From Acinetobacter sp. YWS30-1 (GTDB lineage Bacteria; Pseudomonadota; Gammaproteobacteria; Pseudomonadales; Moraxellaceae): a DNA stretch of 64,000 nt. Made by a program: the position numbers and the translations under genes. Position 1 is the first letter of the stretch, and each line of letters opens with the position of its first letter. Below are positions 63,302 to 64,000 of the stretch, piece by piece. The DNA lies in the NCBI RefSeq assembly GCF_033558715.1, contig NZ_CP114606.1, positions 248,001-312,000 of the forward strand. The letters run 5' to 3'. The notes beneath the pieces are model-generated. The model worked only from the letters and a program-made list of their open reading frames with translations. It searched no databases and was not told the origin of the DNA.

Positions 63302-64000
63302 TTACATATTAGGGTAGTTCGGACCACCGCCACCTTCCGGTGTTACCCAGGTGATATTCTGAGATGGATCTTTGATGTCACAGGTCTTGCAGTGTACACA
63401 GTTCGCTGCATTGATCTGGAAGCGTTTTGAACCGTCATCATTTTCCATGATTTCATACACACCCGCCGGGCAGTAGCGCTGCGCAGGCTCATCCCATTTC
63501 GGTAGGTTCACATCTACTGGAATCGAAGCATCGGTCAGTTTTAAATGCGCAGGCTGGTTTTCTTCGTGTACCGTGTTCGATACAAACACAGAAGACAGAC
63601 GGTCAAAGGTCAGCTTGCCATCCGGTCTTGGATAGTTCGGCTTGAAGTTCACTGCATCGACAGTTTTTAATGCCTTAAAGTCTGGCACCAGATCATGCAG
63701 GGTGAACGGTACTTTAAAGATGTTCTGGTCGATGAAGTTAAATGCACCCCCCATCCATTGACCGAACTTGTGCATTGCCGGGCCAAAGTTACGCGCGCTA
63801 TACAACTCCTCTTTCAACCAGCTGTTGTTGAACTTGTCTGTATAAGATGTCAGTTCTTTTACAAAGAAGTCTTCACCTTCAGTCACACGGGCAATCGCCA
63901 GGTCACCGCCTTTTTCTACACCGGCAGCAATCGCTTCAAATACCGCTTCACCACACAGCATGCCGGATTTCATTGCAGTATGTGAGCCTTTGATCTTGGC
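63302..64000 (-). CDS. Electron-transfer flavoprotein-ubiquinone oxidoreductase, C-terminal part (5' partial)
   Basis: The frame runs from the window edge (AKIKGSHTAMKSGM) to the stop at 63302, covering about the last 232 residues of ETF-QO. The C-terminal 4Fe-4S domain shows CPAGVYEI and CVHCKTCDIKDPSQNITW, with the cluster cysteines in CVHCKTC and an upstream Cys. It moves electrons from ETF (fatty-acid and amino-acid dehydrogenases) to ubiquinone at the membrane. The upstream end, with the FAD domain, lies outside the window. Confidence 0.95.
   Translation of the reverse strand, partial: AKIKGSHTAMKSGMLCGEAVFEAIAAGVEKGGDLAIARVTEGEDFFVKELTSYTDKFNNSWLKEELYSARNFGPAMHKFGQWMGGAFNFIDQNIFKVPFTLHDLVPDFKALKTVDAVNFKPNYPRPDGKLTFDRLSSVFVSNTVHEENQPAHLKLTDASIPVDVNLPKWDEPAQRYCPAGVYEIMENDDGSKRFQINAANCVHCKTCDIKDPSQNITWVTPEGGGGPNYPNM

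Overview
The window looks like a chromosomal segment of an Acinetobacter species or close Moraxellaceae relative. Pointers are the AT-leaning base composition, the gene order recC-recB-recD, an OmpW porin, three tandem DUF2147 genes, a two-domain polyphosphate:AMP phosphotransferase of the type characterised in A. johnsonii, an ETF-ubiquinone oxidoreductase, and VgrG/IS30 accessory DNA. No rRNA, tRNA or CRISPR array was recognised.

Layout. 1-8.4 kb: rpoC end, glycine-zipper lipoprotein, DUF4442 protein, alpha/beta hydrolase, Na+/H+ antiporter-like transporter, ompW, LprI-like protein, htpG with a candidate heat-shock promoter, and a small secreted repeat protein. 8.4-13 kb: an outer-membrane protein gene carrying 18 perfect copies of a hexanucleotide, an unknown two-gene unit that includes a 59-residue gene, a small secreted protein, dodecin and a FrnE/DsbA-like protein. 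13-20 kb: CoA-transferase, envZ and ompR (separated by about 310 bases of repeat-like DNA), and tex. 20.3-22 kb: a very AT-rich solitary gene with a DUF2971-like C-terminus, probably acquired. 22-30 kb: membrane protein, patatin, the ubiE-ubiJ-ubiB operon, an unknown helical protein, pap and a DUF697-like protein. 30-40 kb: recC-recB-recD. 40-43.5 kb: a long intergenic region with two orphan terminators, then rpsO-pnp. 43.6-52 kb: ydcH-like, cbpM-like, three DUF2147 paralogues, hslO, a CPA2 antiporter and priA. 52-57.5 kb: gspF-gspG, a membrane protein, corC-lnt and tusA. 57.7-63.2 kb: an accessory island with vgrG, a putative type VI effector, a putative immunity gene and an IS30-family element. 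63.3-64 kb: the C-terminal part of ETF-QO.

Most interesting observations. vgrG carries an in-frame TAA that detaches its C-terminal tail. That tail resembles the N-terminus of the adjacent glycine-zipper candidate effector, as if both carry the same adaptor fold. The DUF2971-like gene stands alone between housekeeping genes and is a candidate defence or accessory gene. The hexamer tract can change a surface-protein linker length without shifting the frame.

Functional themes. The core genes cover transcription, RNA decay, recombinational repair, ubiquinone synthesis, envelope maintenance and osmotic/pH signalling. The accessory genes are concentrated at 20.3-22 kb and 57.7-63.2 kb. All assignments come from reading the sequence; no database search was run.
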